A stretch of DNA of 64,000 nt from Mucilaginibacter mali (GTDB taxonomy: Bacteria; Bacteroidota; Bacteroidia; Sphingobacteriales; Sphingobacteriaceae), in the NCBI RefSeq assembly GCF_013283875.1, contig NZ_CP054139.1, forward strand, positions 4,526,001 through 4,590,000, written 5' to 3'. Made by a program: the position numbers and the translations under genes. The notes under the pieces were generated by a model, which was given only the letters and a program-made list of their open reading frames with translations, searched no databases and was not told the DNA's origin. Position 1 is the stretch's first letter, and each line of letters opens with the position of its first letter. This document shows positions 1 through 8,672 of the stretch, in pieces.

Positions 1-77
1 TCAATGTCCAATTCCGTAAAACCCGTTTGTTATTGGGGTGTAGTTCACATAAATAAATAACATTAAAAACTAACAAA

Positions 78-431
78 ATGGATGAGTACCTTTTAATTAT
101 GCGCCATGAAGACGGCACCAGGATCGCATCGCCCGAGCAGATGCAGGCATGGATGAAGCAAACCATGGATTGGATAGGCGGCATTGCCGCGCAAAATAAA
201 TTTGTAAACGGCACCGGTTTACCGATGGATGGCGCTAAAATAGTGCACCACGGCGGCCTGGTTACCAATGGCCCATTCGGGGATATTAAAGAAACCATCG
301 GCGGTTTTATAACCGTGCGGGCCGATAGTTACGAAGAAGCCGCCGAACTGGCCAAGGGCTGCCCGGTGCTGCAAGGCGAAGGCAATACCGTGGAGGTGCG
401 CAAGGTGGCTAAGAATGACGGAACGCATTAA
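78..431 (+). CDS. YCII/DGPF-family protein
   Basis: Small cytoplasmic protein of the YCII-related (DGPF) family; 117 aa is a normal length. The N-terminal strand MDEYLLIMRHEDG, the central GLPMDGAKIVHH and the NGPFGDIKETIGGF segment followed by a YEEAAELAKGCP helix give the family pattern; the signature DGPF is NGPF here. No reaction is established for most members. It lies 22 bp before an ECF sigma factor on the same strand. DGPF proteins are known neighbours of ECF42-type sigma factors, so it is probably co-transcribed with it and a partner or target. The ATG is chosen because the family motif starts at residue 2. Confidence 0.85.
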   Translation: MDEYLLIMRHEDGTRIASPEQMQAWMKQTMDWIGGIAAQNKFVNGTGLPMDGAKIVHHGGLVTNGPFGDIKETIGGFITVRADSYEEAAELAKGCPVLQGEGNTVEVRKVAKNDGTH

Positions 432-453
432 TGAGTAGAATTTAAACACAGCG

Positions 454-1767
454 ATGAAGCCTCACCCTAAATCCCTCTCCAAAGGAGAGGGACTTGAAAA
501 TCCTGCCTCCCTCTCCAAAGGAGAGGGCCGGGGTGAGGCCAACCAGCAAACCCTCATCCCCCACTTATTCCGCACCGAGTTTGGTAAAATTACAGCGGTG
601 CTATGCAAGTTGTTTGGGTTTGCGCATGTGGAGGTTGCCGAAGATATCGCCGGCGAAGCCTTCCTTTCGGCTATGGAAAGCTGGCCTTATAAGGGTATCC
701 CCGAAAACCCCACGGCCTGGTTGTATGCCGTGGCGAAGAACAAGGCGAAGAATCACCTCCATCGCCATCAATTATTTACCGATAAGGTGATGCCGAATAT
801 AGACACTACGGATACTGTATCGTTGGAGATCGACCTGTCGGATACCCATATTGCCGATAGCCAGTTGCAGATGCTGTTTGCGATCTGCCATCCGGCCATC
901 GCGGCAGAAGCGCAGATTGGCCTGGCCCTGCGGATACTTTGCGGCTTTGGGATAGATGAGATCGCCAACGCCTTTTTATCTAACAAGGAAACGATAAATA
1001 AGCGACTATTTCGTGCGAAAGAGAAGTTGCGCAGTGAACAGGTGGCGATAATGTTTCCGCCACCGGCAGAAATTGATAAGCGGCTGGAAACGGTGCTGAC
1101 CACGCTCTACCTGCTTTACAACGAAGGCTATTATTCTGAAAGCAAGGACAGTGTTTTGCGGGAAGATCTTTGCGTGGAAGCTATGCGCCTAACCACTTTA
1201 CTGATGGGAAACATCCGGACAAATCAGCCCAACGTGAATGCGTTATATGCATTAATGTGTTTTCACTCCTCACGCTTCGCGGCACGCAAGGGTTTGGAGG
1301 GAGAACTGGTGCTTTATGATGACCAAGACGAAACACTGTGGAATCAGGGATTGATAACCAGGGGTGCTTTCCATCTGCACCAGGCATCGCAGGGTGAGCA
1401 TCTTTCCAAATATCATTTAGAGGCCGGCATTGCCTACTGGCATACCCAAAAGACCGATGCGCCGGAGAAATGGGAGAACATCCTGCAATTATATAACCGT
1501 TTGCTGCAAATAGCCTATTCGCCGGTGGCAGCGCTTAACCGTACTTATGCGCTGGCCAAGGTAAAGGGCAACGCGGCTGCCATCACCGAAGCGGAGAAAC
1601 TGGGATTAACCGGTAATCATTTTTATTATACCCTGCTGGGCGAGTTATACCGGGATATCGATATAACTATCGCCAAAAAACATTTTGAAACCGCGCTTAC
1701 CCTAAGTAAAACCCTGGCCGACAGGCAAACCATCCAAAAAAAACTGGACGCTTTTGATGCATTTTGA
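454..1767 (+). CDS. ECF42-type RNA polymerase sigma factor with C-terminal DUF6596/TPR-like region
   Basis: Extracytoplasmic-function sigma factor. Region 2 lies at about residues 45-110 (FGFAHVEVAEDIAGEAF, then NPTAWLYAVAKNKAKNHLHRH). Region 4 lies at about 150-195 (LALRILCGFGIDEIANAFL ... INKRLFRAKEKLR). The long C-terminal extension begins with the conserved YLLYNEGYY and continues as a DUF6596/TPR-like helical domain, typical of the ECF42 group, which uses it instead of a separate anti-sigma factor. The upstream DGPF gene supports this. Odd feature: residues 3-29 (SLSKGEG twice) are encoded by a palindromic repeat, and no in-frame ATG lies between residue 1 and about residue 73, so the repeat appears to be translated. 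Confidence 0.85.
   Translation: MKPHPKSLSKGEGLENPASLSKGEGRGEANQQTLIPHLFRTEFGKITAVLCKLFGFAHVEVAEDIAGEAFLSAMESWPYKGIPENPTAWLYAVAKNKAKNHLHRHQLFTDKVMPNIDTTDTVSLEIDLSDTHIADSQLQMLFAICHPAIAAEAQIGLALRILCGFGIDEIANAFLSNKETINKRLFRAKEKLRSEQVAIMFPPPAEIDKRLETVLTTLYLLYNEGYYSESKDSVLREDLCVEAMRLTTLLMGNIRTNQPNVNALYALMCFHSSRFAARKGLEGELVLYDDQDETLWNQGLITRGAFHLHQASQGEHLSKYHLEAGIAYWHTQKTDAPEKWENILQLYNRLLQIAYSPVAALNRTYALAKVKGNAAAITEAEKLGLTGNHFYYTLLGELYRDIDITIAKKHFETALTLSKTLADRQTIQKKLDAFDAF
459..539. repeat. Palindromic repeat inside the sigma-factor 5' coding end
   Basis: Outer arms GCCTCACCC and GGGTGAGGC enclose two copies of the hairpin CCTCTCCAAAGGAGAGG. The same CCCTCTCC / GGAGAGGG and CCTCCCC / GGGGAGG style of element occurs between genes near 50.1, 50.35, 52.8 and 53.9 kb. 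Here it begins two codons after the start codon and stays in frame. Confidence 0.8.
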
Positions 1768-1830
1768 TAAAAATTAAATCCATTGCCGATGCGATTTTAT
1801 CAACATCATCGTTTTATTAAGATCAATTAT

Positions 1831-1838
1831 TAAATTTG
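1831..1838 (+). promoter_or_regulatory. Bacteroidota -7 box TAAATTTG before the ROK gene
   Basis: TAAATTTG matches the Bacteroidota -7 consensus TAnnTTTG and lies 16 bp before the ATG at 1855, giving a very short leader. The -33 element is weak. Confidence 0.45.
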
Positions 1839-1854
1839 GTCTCAATCTAATTTC

Positions 1855-2739
1855 ATGGACACAGCCTCTTCAGCCAACGATAACGTTTTGGGTGTTTATA
1901 TCAGCGGGTACCACATTACCACACTGATCGTAAACCTGCGCACACGCGGTGTGCTCAGCACATCGCACCAGCGTAAAGCCATCAACTCCAGGGGCACCGC
2001 CGATGAAATTATTGATGCCTGCGCCGCGGCGATCAGCCATGCGCTTACTACCAACAATACCAGCATTACCAAAATTGGAGTGGCTATGCCCGGTCCGTTC
2101 GATTATGAGCAGGGTATCTCCTACATCCATAACAACAAAAAACACGAAGCCCTTTACGGTCTTAATGTAAAGCAAATGCTGGCCGATAAGCTTGATTTCC
2201 CTATCGAAAACATTTGTATGCTGAACGATGCGGCCAGCTTTTTAAAAGGCGAGGTATTTGCCGGCGCGGCCCGCGGACATAATCACGTTTTTGGCCTGAT
2301 ATTAGGCACCGGCCTGGGTACCGCTAAATTTAATGATGGCCACGCCGATGATGCCAACCTGTGGGATTCGCCGTTTTTGGATAGTATAGCCGAGGATTAT
2401 TTGTCCGAACGCTGGTTCCTGAAACGCTATTACGAACTATCGGGCATTAACGTGGTTGATGTGAAGGAGCTGGCTACCTTCTACAATTCGTCGAACACGG
2501 TAAAGCAGGTGTTTAAAGAGTTTGCCAATAACCTGGCCCTTTTCACCGCTAATTTTGTGCGCGGCGGCGATACCGAAAGCATTGTACTGAGCGGAGATAT
2601 CTCAACCAAAGCTTCTGATTGCTTCCTATCGGTTTATAAAACCCAACTGAGCAAATTAGGTATCGAGTTGCCCGTTCACGTATCAAAACTCAATGCCGAC
2701 GCGGTGCTGATCGGGGTAGCCTCTTGCTGGTTGCAATAA
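1855..2739 (+). CDS. ROK-family protein (sugar kinase-like) without the zinc motif
   Basis: ROK-fold (actin/hexokinase superfamily) protein, 294 aa, probably cytoplasmic. Visible motifs are the N-terminal phosphate loop (VLGVYISGYHIT), GVAMPGPFD at about residue 80, LNDAASFLKGE with the catalytic-base Asp at about 123, GLILGTGLGTA at about 145, and a C-terminal VLSGDIS nucleotide-binding segment. ROK glucokinases normally carry a Cys-rich zinc site (CxCGxxGC) after the GTG motif; here that stretch reads LWDSPFLDSIAEDYLSERW with no cysteines, and there is no N-terminal HTH. It is therefore a zinc-less ROK kinase or a sensor; the substrate cannot be assigned. It stands alone. Confidence 0.75.
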   Translation: MDTASSANDNVLGVYISGYHITTLIVNLRTRGVLSTSHQRKAINSRGTADEIIDACAAAISHALTTNNTSITKIGVAMPGPFDYEQGISYIHNNKKHEALYGLNVKQMLADKLDFPIENICMLNDAASFLKGEVFAGAARGHNHVFGLILGTGLGTAKFNDGHADDANLWDSPFLDSIAEDYLSERWFLKRYYELSGINVVDVKELATFYNSSNTVKQVFKEFANNLALFTANFVRGGDTESIVLSGDISTKASDCFLSVYKTQLSKLGIELPVHVSKLNADAVLIGVASCWLQ

Positions 2740-2833
2740 GGTTTGGTTGCCGTCCCGATTTGTCTTTTAATTAAACATCTCCCCACATTTGGCGTTATTT
2801 AATGGAGATCTTTCCCGTACTTAATTATTTATA

Positions 2834-3340
2834 ATGCATAAAACGCTACTATTTTTATTTGCCGCATCACTTTTTACTATTAACACCCGGGCGCAAACCA
2901 ACACAGATACGGTATTGAAAAAGTCGCCGGTACGTACATTAACAGACCAGCAATACAACGCTTATTTAAAGGGCGCAGATGTTGGTAACAAGGCCTACAT
3001 TGCCGAATTGTACCATTACCCCCTGCCCGATAAGCTGTTGCAGTATAAAAAAGAGTTGGATTTGAGTCCATCGCAAATTGCGGCAATTACCGCTATCGTG
3101 AAGCAATTGCAAATGAAGCGGTTGGAGATAGGTGCATCGGTGATCCGTAACGAGCGGGTGTTGGATAGCCTTTTCCGCACCAATAAGGCCGACGAAGGCA
3201 GCATTATATTTTTTGGTAACCGTTACGGTTTATACGAAGGCGAGTACCGCACGGCCGTTTTAACTGCCTGCTTCAAGACCCAGAAAGCGCTAACCGACCG
3301 GCAGATAAAGAAGTTTGAAGCATTGCTGAAGCATAATTGA
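2834..3340 (+). CDS. Secreted Spy/CpxP-like helical protein, function unknown
   Basis: 168 aa with a signal peptide (MHKTLLFLFAASLFTINTRAQ, cut near residue 21). The mature part is helical and contains two LTxxQ-like pieces: LDLSPSQIAAITAIVKQL at about residue 77 and ALTDRQIKKFEALLKHN at the C-terminus. This layout resembles periplasmic Spy/CpxP chaperone-like sensors. The resemblance is by motif only, so no function is claimed. It ends 53 bp before accA on the same strand. Confidence 0.6.
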   Translation: MHKTLLFLFAASLFTINTRAQTNTDTVLKKSPVRTLTDQQYNAYLKGADVGNKAYIAELYHYPLPDKLLQYKKELDLSPSQIAAITAIVKQLQMKRLEIGASVIRNERVLDSLFRTNKADEGSIIFFGNRYGLYEGEYRTAVLTACFKTQKALTDRQIKKFEALLKHN

Positions 3341-3393
3341 TAATTTGCCGATGGTTTTATGTAATTTAGCAGCCCGTTTAGATCATTATTCTA

Positions 3394-4356
3394 ATGAAGA
3401 TATCGTTTGATTTTGAAAAACCGCTGGCCGATCTGCAATCGCAGATTGATAAGGTGAAGCAGGTTGAAGATAAAACACAGGTGGATATGTCTGCCACGCT
3501 AACCGAATTACAGGACAAGCTGGAAGCCGCCCAAAAACAAGTATACGCCAACCTTAACGGCTGGCAAAGGGTGCAAATATCCCGCCACCCCGAACGCCCT
3601 TACACCCTGCAATACCTGGAGTTGATGTGCGATGATTTTATCGAGATGCACGGCGACCGTACCGTAGGTGATGACAAGGCTATTGTAGGCGGCTTCGGCT
3701 CGCTTAATGGGCAAACGGTGATGTTCATCGGTCACCAAAAGGGCCGCAACACCAAAGAGCGCCAGTACCGCAACTTCGGTATGGCCAATCCTGAAGGTTA
3801 CCGCAAAGCCCTGCGCCTGATGAAACTGGCCGAAAAATTCAATAAACCGATTGTTACCCTGATAGATACCCCGGGCGCGTTCCCTGGTCTTGAGGCCGAA
3901 GAACGCGGACAGGGCGAAGCCATTGCCCGCAATTTGCTGGAAATGTCTGTACTGAAGGTACCGGTGATCTGCGTGATCATTGGCGAAGGCGCATCGGGTG
4001 GAGCCTTAGGTATTGGTATCGGCGATAAGGTACTGATGCTGGAGAACTCCTGGTATTCGGTTATCTCGCCTGAGAACTGCTCTACCATCCTTTGGAAAAC
4101 CTGGGATTATAAAGAGCGCGCTGCCGAAGCGCTGAAATTATCATCAACCGAAATGTTGAAGAACAAACTGATAGACGGTGTGATCAAAGAACCCCTTGGT
4201 GGTGCCCACCAGGATCCGGTAGCAATGGCAACAGCCCTGAAAAAGCACTTATTAAAAGATTTGAAAGCGCTGCACGAAATTGATATCAACACACTGGTGA
4301 GCGAGCGGATCGAGAAATTTTGCTCAATGGGTGTGGTGAATGAGAATGAGGCGTAA
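3394..4356 (+). CDS. accA: Acetyl-CoA carboxylase carboxyltransferase, alpha subunit
   Basis: Alpha subunit of the carboxyltransferase that moves CO2 from carboxybiotin to acetyl-CoA, giving malonyl-CoA for fatty acid synthesis; works with AccD in the cytoplasm. 320 aa, the normal length. Conserved family segments are visible: RHPERPYTLQYLE, MHGDRTVGDDKAIVGG, GHQKGRNTKER, NFGMANPEGYRKALRLM, TLIDTPGAFPGLEAEERGQ and GEGASGGALGIG (oxyanion/CoA site), then SWYSVISPENCSTILWK. The start fits the family's N-terminal coiled helix (DFEKPLADLQSQIDKVKQ). accB, accC and accD are not in the window. Confidence 0.97.
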   Translation: MKISFDFEKPLADLQSQIDKVKQVEDKTQVDMSATLTELQDKLEAAQKQVYANLNGWQRVQISRHPERPYTLQYLELMCDDFIEMHGDRTVGDDKAIVGGFGSLNGQTVMFIGHQKGRNTKERQYRNFGMANPEGYRKALRLMKLAEKFNKPIVTLIDTPGAFPGLEAEERGQGEAIARNLLEMSVLKVPVICVIIGEGASGGALGIGIGDKVLMLENSWYSVISPENCSTILWKTWDYKERAAEALKLSSTEMLKNKLIDGVIKEPLGGAHQDPVAMATALKKHLLKDLKALHEIDINTLVSERIEKFCSMGVVNENEA

Positions 4357-4367
4357 CACACACTAAA

Positions 4368-4455
4368 CCGTCATTCTGAGCGGGAGCGAAGAATCCCAAA
4401 CAATACAGAGCCTCTTTGCTTGCCGGGGATTCTTCGCTCCCGCTCAGAATGACGG
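4368..4455. repeat. Perfect 30-bp inverted repeat downstream of accA
   Basis: Arms 4368-4397 and 4426-4455 are perfect reverse complements (starting CCGTCATTCTGAGCGGG), separated by 28 bp. This GTCATTCTGAGCG...GAAGAATC type of intergenic palindrome is common in this phylum. No gene is inside. Confidence 0.85.
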
Positions 4456-4463
4456 CATACATA

Positions 4464-4507
4464 TAAAGAGGCAAAGGCCCCGGTAAACCGGGGCCTTTGC
4501 CTCTTTA
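4464..4507. terminator. Hairpin terminator after accA
   Basis: 20-bp perfect stem (TAAAGAGGCAAAGGCCCCGG and its complement) with a TAAA loop, flanked by A/T runs. It can act in both directions and closes accA transcription. Confidence 0.8.
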
Positions 4508-4716
4508 TACCCTCCCTAAAAACTTTTCTCCCCAATAACAACTTATTCAAATAATGTCGATATTTATATAACGGATGTCGCAGGTTTTCAGGCTGTTCAT
4601 CTCAATTATAAATTTGGTATACTATAAGCGTTTAAATTTATTTAGGCGGATAATGCACCCTGATCGTTATCCCCCGCCTGAATAAACCGCATCGCTAAAT
4701 CAAAAACACGTAAACC

Positions 4717-5526
4717 ATGAAAAAAACAATTTTACTTTTTGTGATCATCCTGCTCAGTGGCAGTGTATTTGCGCAAAGCAATGGGGCATCCCCCGCTAAA
4801 CAAAAGCCAAACCCAGTATTAGATTCGTTATTAGAGAAAATGCAGACCATGGAAATCGCGCAAAAACGGACCGTCAAAAAAAGCCCGGTATCGGTGGTCC
4901 TGAAAACGGATACGGTGGTATACCGCATCGATCAAACCATGATCGGCTACCAAAGGATAGACCAGTTACTGAAAGGTATATCATCCTTCGCGATAGATTC
5001 AAGCGGTGCGGTAAGTTATCTGGGGCAACCTGTAAAAAAGATAGCGATAAATGGCAGGCCTTACGCGGGATTAGATCTTGCCAAATTTATCAAAAGGCTA
5101 CCGGCTAATTTGTTGGATAACATGGAGTTGATAGATGATTATGGCGATGCTGCATGGAATTCTTTTGTGCATTCCGGCCCCGATAAATTGCTAAACCTAA
5201 ATATCAAACGCAGCGTGATGGAAGATCTGGAATATTACCTGTCCAACCGCCCGTCCCGCCCGCTTTATTCCCGCGGGCAATATGACAATCCTGATCTGTA
5301 CGGCAATATCTATGTAGATGAACATAATCCCTTAGACCGCCGCACTAACCGTGCCATAGCCAGTATGCTGGCCCTAAGCGACCAAATGCACGAGGTAGAT
5401 CAATACGGCGATCAGATACCACACTTCCTCATCCCTACACCCTACCCGGTTAAGGATGTAATGCTGAAGCGGGATAGCCAGGCTGATAAAGATCGTGTGC
5501 CAAAGGCACTCAGGCTAAACCCATAA
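4717..5526 (+). CDS. Secreted protein with a free-standing TonB-plug-like domain
   Basis: 269 aa with a signal peptide (MKKTILLFVIILLSGSVFAQ). Residues about 70-150 read like the plug of Bacteroidota TonB-dependent outer-membrane proteins: RIDQLLKGISSFAIDSSGAV, GQPVKKIAINGRPYAGLDL, KRLPANLLDNMELIDDYGD. No beta-barrel follows; the protein ends about 120 residues later in a charged, proline-containing region. An isolated plug has no established role. It might be a truncated receptor or a signalling or accessory protein. A possible -7 box TAAATTTG lies at 4609-4616, and the gene ends in the bidirectional terminator shared with pdhC. Confidence 0.6.
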   Translation: MKKTILLFVIILLSGSVFAQSNGASPAKQKPNPVLDSLLEKMQTMEIAQKRTVKKSPVSVVLKTDTVVYRIDQTMIGYQRIDQLLKGISSFAIDSSGAVSYLGQPVKKIAINGRPYAGLDLAKFIKRLPANLLDNMELIDDYGDAAWNSFVHSGPDKLLNLNIKRSVMEDLEYYLSNRPSRPLYSRGQYDNPDLYGNIYVDEHNPLDRRTNRAIASMLALSDQMHEVDQYGDQIPHFLIPTPYPVKDVMLKRDSQADKDRVPKALRLNP

Positions 5527-5563
5527 AACAAAAACGCCCCGAAATTCGGGGCGTTTTTGTTTT
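5525..5563. terminator. Bidirectional terminator between converging genes
   Basis: AAAACAAAAACGCCCCGAA pairs with TTCGGGGCGTTTTTGTTTT around a 1-nt A loop. With A runs on one side and T runs on the other it can end both the plus gene (stop at 5526) and pdhC (minus, stop at 5591). Confidence 0.85.
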
Positions 5564-5590
5564 ATGCACGTCTTAAGACTTTGTACTTAT

Positions 5591-7282
5591 TTAAACCAGT
5601 AAACGAACCGGCTCTTCCAGTAACGATTTCAGCGTTTGCAGGAATGCGGCACCCAGTGCGCCGTCAACCACGCGGTGGTCGCAGCTTAGGGTTACTTTCA
5701 TGATGTTGCCCGGTACTACCGCGCCATTCTTCACTACCGGTACGGCCTGTATACCGCTAACGGCCAGGATACAAGCGTTAGGTGTATTGATGATGGCGGT
5801 AAACTCGTCTACACCAAACATGCCCAGGTTAGAGATGGTAAAGGTAGAACCTTCCATTTCGGCTGGTTGTAGTTTTTTAGATTTTGCTTTACCGGCAAAC
5901 TCTTTCACCTCGGTTGAGATATGGCTTAGCGATTTACCATCGGCAAATTTAATTACCGGTACCAGCAGTCCTTCGTCAACCGCAACGGCTACACCAATGT
6001 GTACGTGCTCGTTAGTGCGGATCTTATCACCCAGGAACGAAGAATTAATAGCCGGGTGCGATTTCAATGCCACCGCGCAGGCTTTAACTACCAAATCGTT
6101 AAATGATATTTTAACAGGGGCATACTCGTTCATTTTAGCACGTGCCGCGATAGCCGAATCCATATCGATAGACATGGTTACGTAGAAATGCGGAGCGGTA
6201 AATAAACTTTCAGACAGGCGGCGGCTGATGGCTTTACGCATTTGCGTAACCGGCCTTTCGCTAAATTTCTCTTCGCCGGTATAAGTTGGCAGGGTGATAG
6301 CCGGTTTAGCCGGAGCACCAGCAGCAGGTGCAGCTTCGGCCTTAGCTTCCTGTACTTGTTGAGTTGATGGGGTAAAGCCTTCAACATCTTTCTTTACAAT
6401 GCGGCCGCCATCGGCGCTGCCTTTAACATCGTTAAGGTTAATGCCTTTGTCCTTAGCCATTTTACGGGCTAAAGGAGAAGCTTTTACGCGGCTGTCATCT
6501 TCTTGCGAAGAAGTTGCAGTAGCAGTTGCAGCAGCAGGAGTGCTACTGCTGCTATTTTCTGCCACTTTCTCTTCGGCAGCAGGAGCGGCTTCAGCAGCAC
6601 CACCGTTATCGTTCAATAACGGGGTAATGTCGGTACCTTCTTTACCAACAATGGCAATGATACCATTAACAGGGGCAGCTTCGCCCTCTTTAACGCCTAT
6701 GTATAATAAAGTACCGGCTTCGTAACCTACTACTTCCATGGTCGCCTTATCGGTAGCTACATCGGCCAGCGAGTCATCGGCTTTTACTTTATCACCAACT
6801 TTAAAATTCCATTTTTCAATAGTACCCTCGGTCATGGTATCGCTCAGCAAAGGCATACGGATAACCGTAGCCGGGATGCTGCTTAAATCAACCTTAGGTG
6901 TAGCAGCCGGAGCCGGTGTAGCGGCAGGCGCGCTATCTTTAGTTGCAGTGGCAGGCTCAGCTTTCGGGGTGCTACTGCTACTATCTACTGCTGCTTTTTC
7001 GGCAGGCGCGCTGGCGCTTTCCAGCAGGGCTTTGTAATCTTCGCCTTCTTTACCCAAAACAGCAATCACGCTATCAACAGGTACGGCGCCACCTTCCTGC
7101 ACCCCGATGTAAAGCAGGGTACCATCCTGGTACGATTCAAAATCCATTGTGGCTTTATCAGTTTCAATTTCGGCCAGTACATCGCCCGATTTTACTTTGT
7201 CGCCCACTTTTTTATGCCATTTAGCAATAACACCCTCGGTCATGGTGTCGCTCATTTTAGGCATTTTAACTACTTCAGCCAT
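5591..7282 (-). CDS. pdhC: Pyruvate dehydrogenase complex E2, dihydrolipoamide acetyltransferase
   Basis: E2 core of the pyruvate dehydrogenase complex; transfers the acetyl group from lipoamide to CoA. 563 aa from MAEVVKMPKMSDTM. Two lipoyl domains: residues 1-77 with lipoyl-lysine K43 (ETDKATM) and about 138-213 with K179 (ATDKATM). Ala/Pro-rich linkers follow. The peripheral subunit-binding domain is at about 265-302 (VKASPLARKMAKDKGINL). The catalytic domain is about 340-563 with the active-site DHRVVDGA at 535-542. An open frame extends 53 codons further upstream, but the lipoyl domain begins exactly at this ATG. It lies 52 bp after pdhA, so the two form an operon. E1-beta is not adjacent. 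Confidence 0.96.
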   Translation of the reverse strand: MAEVVKMPKMSDTMTEGVIAKWHKKVGDKVKSGDVLAEIETDKATMDFESYQDGTLLYIGVQEGGAVPVDSVIAVLGKEGEDYKALLESASAPAEKAAVDSSSSTPKAEPATATKDSAPAATPAPAATPKVDLSSIPATVIRMPLLSDTMTEGTIEKWNFKVGDKVKADDSLADVATDKATMEVVGYEAGTLLYIGVKEGEAAPVNGIIAIVGKEGTDITPLLNDNGGAAEAAPAAEEKVAENSSSSTPAAATATATSSQEDDSRVKASPLARKMAKDKGINLNDVKGSADGGRIVKKDVEGFTPSTQQVQEAKAEAAPAAGAPAKPAITLPTYTGEEKFSERPVTQMRKAISRRLSESLFTAPHFYVTMSIDMDSAIAARAKMNEYAPVKISFNDLVVKACAVALKSHPAINSSFLGDKIRTNEHVHIGVAVAVDEGLLVPVIKFADGKSLSHISTEVKEFAGKAKSKKLQPAEMEGSTFTISNLGMFGVDEFTAIINTPNACILAVSGIQAVPVVKNGAVVPGNIMKVTLSCDHRVVDGALGAAFLQTLKSLLEEPVRLLV

Positions 7283-7334
7283 ATATTTTTGATGAATAGT
7301 TGATGTATATTGTATATGATAAGATAAAAAACGG

Positions 7335-8330
7335 TTAGTCGCGAATGTAAGGATAATCCTGCTGAACGTATACATCGGTATACAGCTCAGAAGCTTCAGG
7401 CCATGGCGATTCTTCGGCAAACTGCACCGATTCGTCAACAATAGCTTTTATTTTAGCATCCATTTCCTCAAACCATTTCTCGTCTGCATAACCTTCTTTT
7501 TCGATGGTTTGTTTTACGATCTCGATAGGGTCTTTCGCTTTGTAGCTTTCCACTTCCTCTTTAGTACGGTATTTCTGCGGATCCGACATGGAGTGGCCTT
7601 TGTAGCGGTAAGTACGCATCTCCAGGAAGGTTGGGCCTTCACCGGCACGGGCGCGGGCAACAGCTTCGTCCATCGCATTGTGCACAGCTACCGGGTCCAT
7701 ACCATCAACCGGCGACGATGGGATACCGTAAGGTAAACCTAATTTGTAGATATCGGTTTGGGCGGTAGTACGCTCAACCGAGGTACCCATGGCGTAACCA
7801 TTGTTCTCGCAAATAAAGATACAAGGCAGTTTCCACAGGGCAGCCATGTTAAAGGTTTCGGTAAGCGCGCCCTGGCGTACGGCACCGTCGCCCATGTAGG
7901 CTACGTTTACAAAATCGGTACCTTTATATTTTTCGGCAAAAGCGATGCCAGCACCCAGCGGCACCTGGCCGCCCACTATACCGTGGCCACCGTAAAAATG
8001 GTTCTCTTTATCAAACATGTGCATCGAACCGCCTTTACCTTTAGAGCAGCCGGTAGCTTTACCATACATTTCGGCCATAACGGCTTTTGGTGCGGTACCC
8101 ATGGCTATAGCGTGCGCGTGGTCGCGGTAAGCGGTGATCATGCTGTCGCCTTTTTTCAGTACAGACATGGCACCGGCTAAAACGGCTTCCTGGCCAATGT
8201 ACAGGTGGCAGAAACCCCTGATCTTTTGCTGACCGTATAATTGTCCTGTTTTTTCTTCGAACCTGCGCATCAGCAACATCTGCTCATACCACATCAGGTA
8301 AGTGTCTTTTGTAATAGCTATCGAACTCAT
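7335..8330 (-). CDS. pdhA: Pyruvate dehydrogenase E1 component, alpha subunit
   Basis: Thiamine-diphosphate-dependent decarboxylase subunit that passes the acetyl unit of pyruvate to E2. 331 aa, normal for a heterotetrameric E1. Visible: MLLMRRFEEKTGQLYGQQKIRGFCHLYIGQEA, the phosphorylation-loop-like MHMFDKENHFYGGHGIVGGQVPLG, the ThDP motif beginning at GDGAVRQGA and ending near ENNGYAMGTS, and YRYKGHSMSDP. First gene of an operon with the E2 gene; the beta subunit must be elsewhere. A TAGATTTG -7 box lies 42 bp upstream. Confidence 0.96.
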   Translation of the reverse strand: MSSIAITKDTYLMWYEQMLLMRRFEEKTGQLYGQQKIRGFCHLYIGQEAVLAGAMSVLKKGDSMITAYRDHAHAIAMGTAPKAVMAEMYGKATGCSKGKGGSMHMFDKENHFYGGHGIVGGQVPLGAGIAFAEKYKGTDFVNVAYMGDGAVRQGALTETFNMAALWKLPCIFICENNGYAMGTSVERTTAQTDIYKLGLPYGIPSSPVDGMDPVAVHNAMDEAVARARAGEGPTFLEMRTYRYKGHSMSDPQKYRTKEEVESYKAKDPIEIVKQTIEKEGYADEKWFEEMDAKIKAIVDESVQFAEESPWPEASELYTDVYVQQDYPYIRD

Positions 8331-8371
8331 TTGTCTTTTAAACGATCAAATACTTTTTTTGAGAGAAAGCG

Positions 8372-8379
8372 CAAATCTA
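8372..8379 (-). promoter_or_regulatory. -7 box TAGATTTG for the pdhA-pdhC operon
   Basis: On the minus strand TAGATTTG matches TAnnTTTG and lies about 42 bp before the pdhA ATG. A TTTC about 19 bp further upstream could serve as -33. The rest of 8331-8672 is AT-rich with no gene or strong repeat that I can see. Confidence 0.4.
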
Positions 8380-8672
8380 ATTATATCCTGCCATATATCG
8401 AAACTGCAATCATATTGTTATAAAGAAAAATTCGGCATAGCTTTTTACTTATTTATGGTATAAAATTGCGCTTACTATCGATTGCAGAATATCATTTGGC
8501 AAGCTTAGGCTTAGTGTGTTACATACAGGGGTGGTTTGGTTTAGCTGCCTAATAATCTTTCTGCATAAAATTTAAAAAAATCTATTGACAGCTCTCTATA
8601 TATTATCGCTAAAAAAATACACCCTCTAATAAAAGCACCGAAATCCCTCTTAGTTAGCATTATATACCATGA

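Noticed and set aside
5700..6185. 161-codon frame (with others at 6399 and 6738) antisense to the E2 gene
   Set aside because: Shadow of the Ala/Thr/Val-rich lipoyl and catalytic domains of pdhC; no independent signal.
7283..7441. 53-codon N-terminal extension of E2
   Set aside because: The extension overlaps the 3' end of pdhA and the lipoyl domain starts precisely at 7282.
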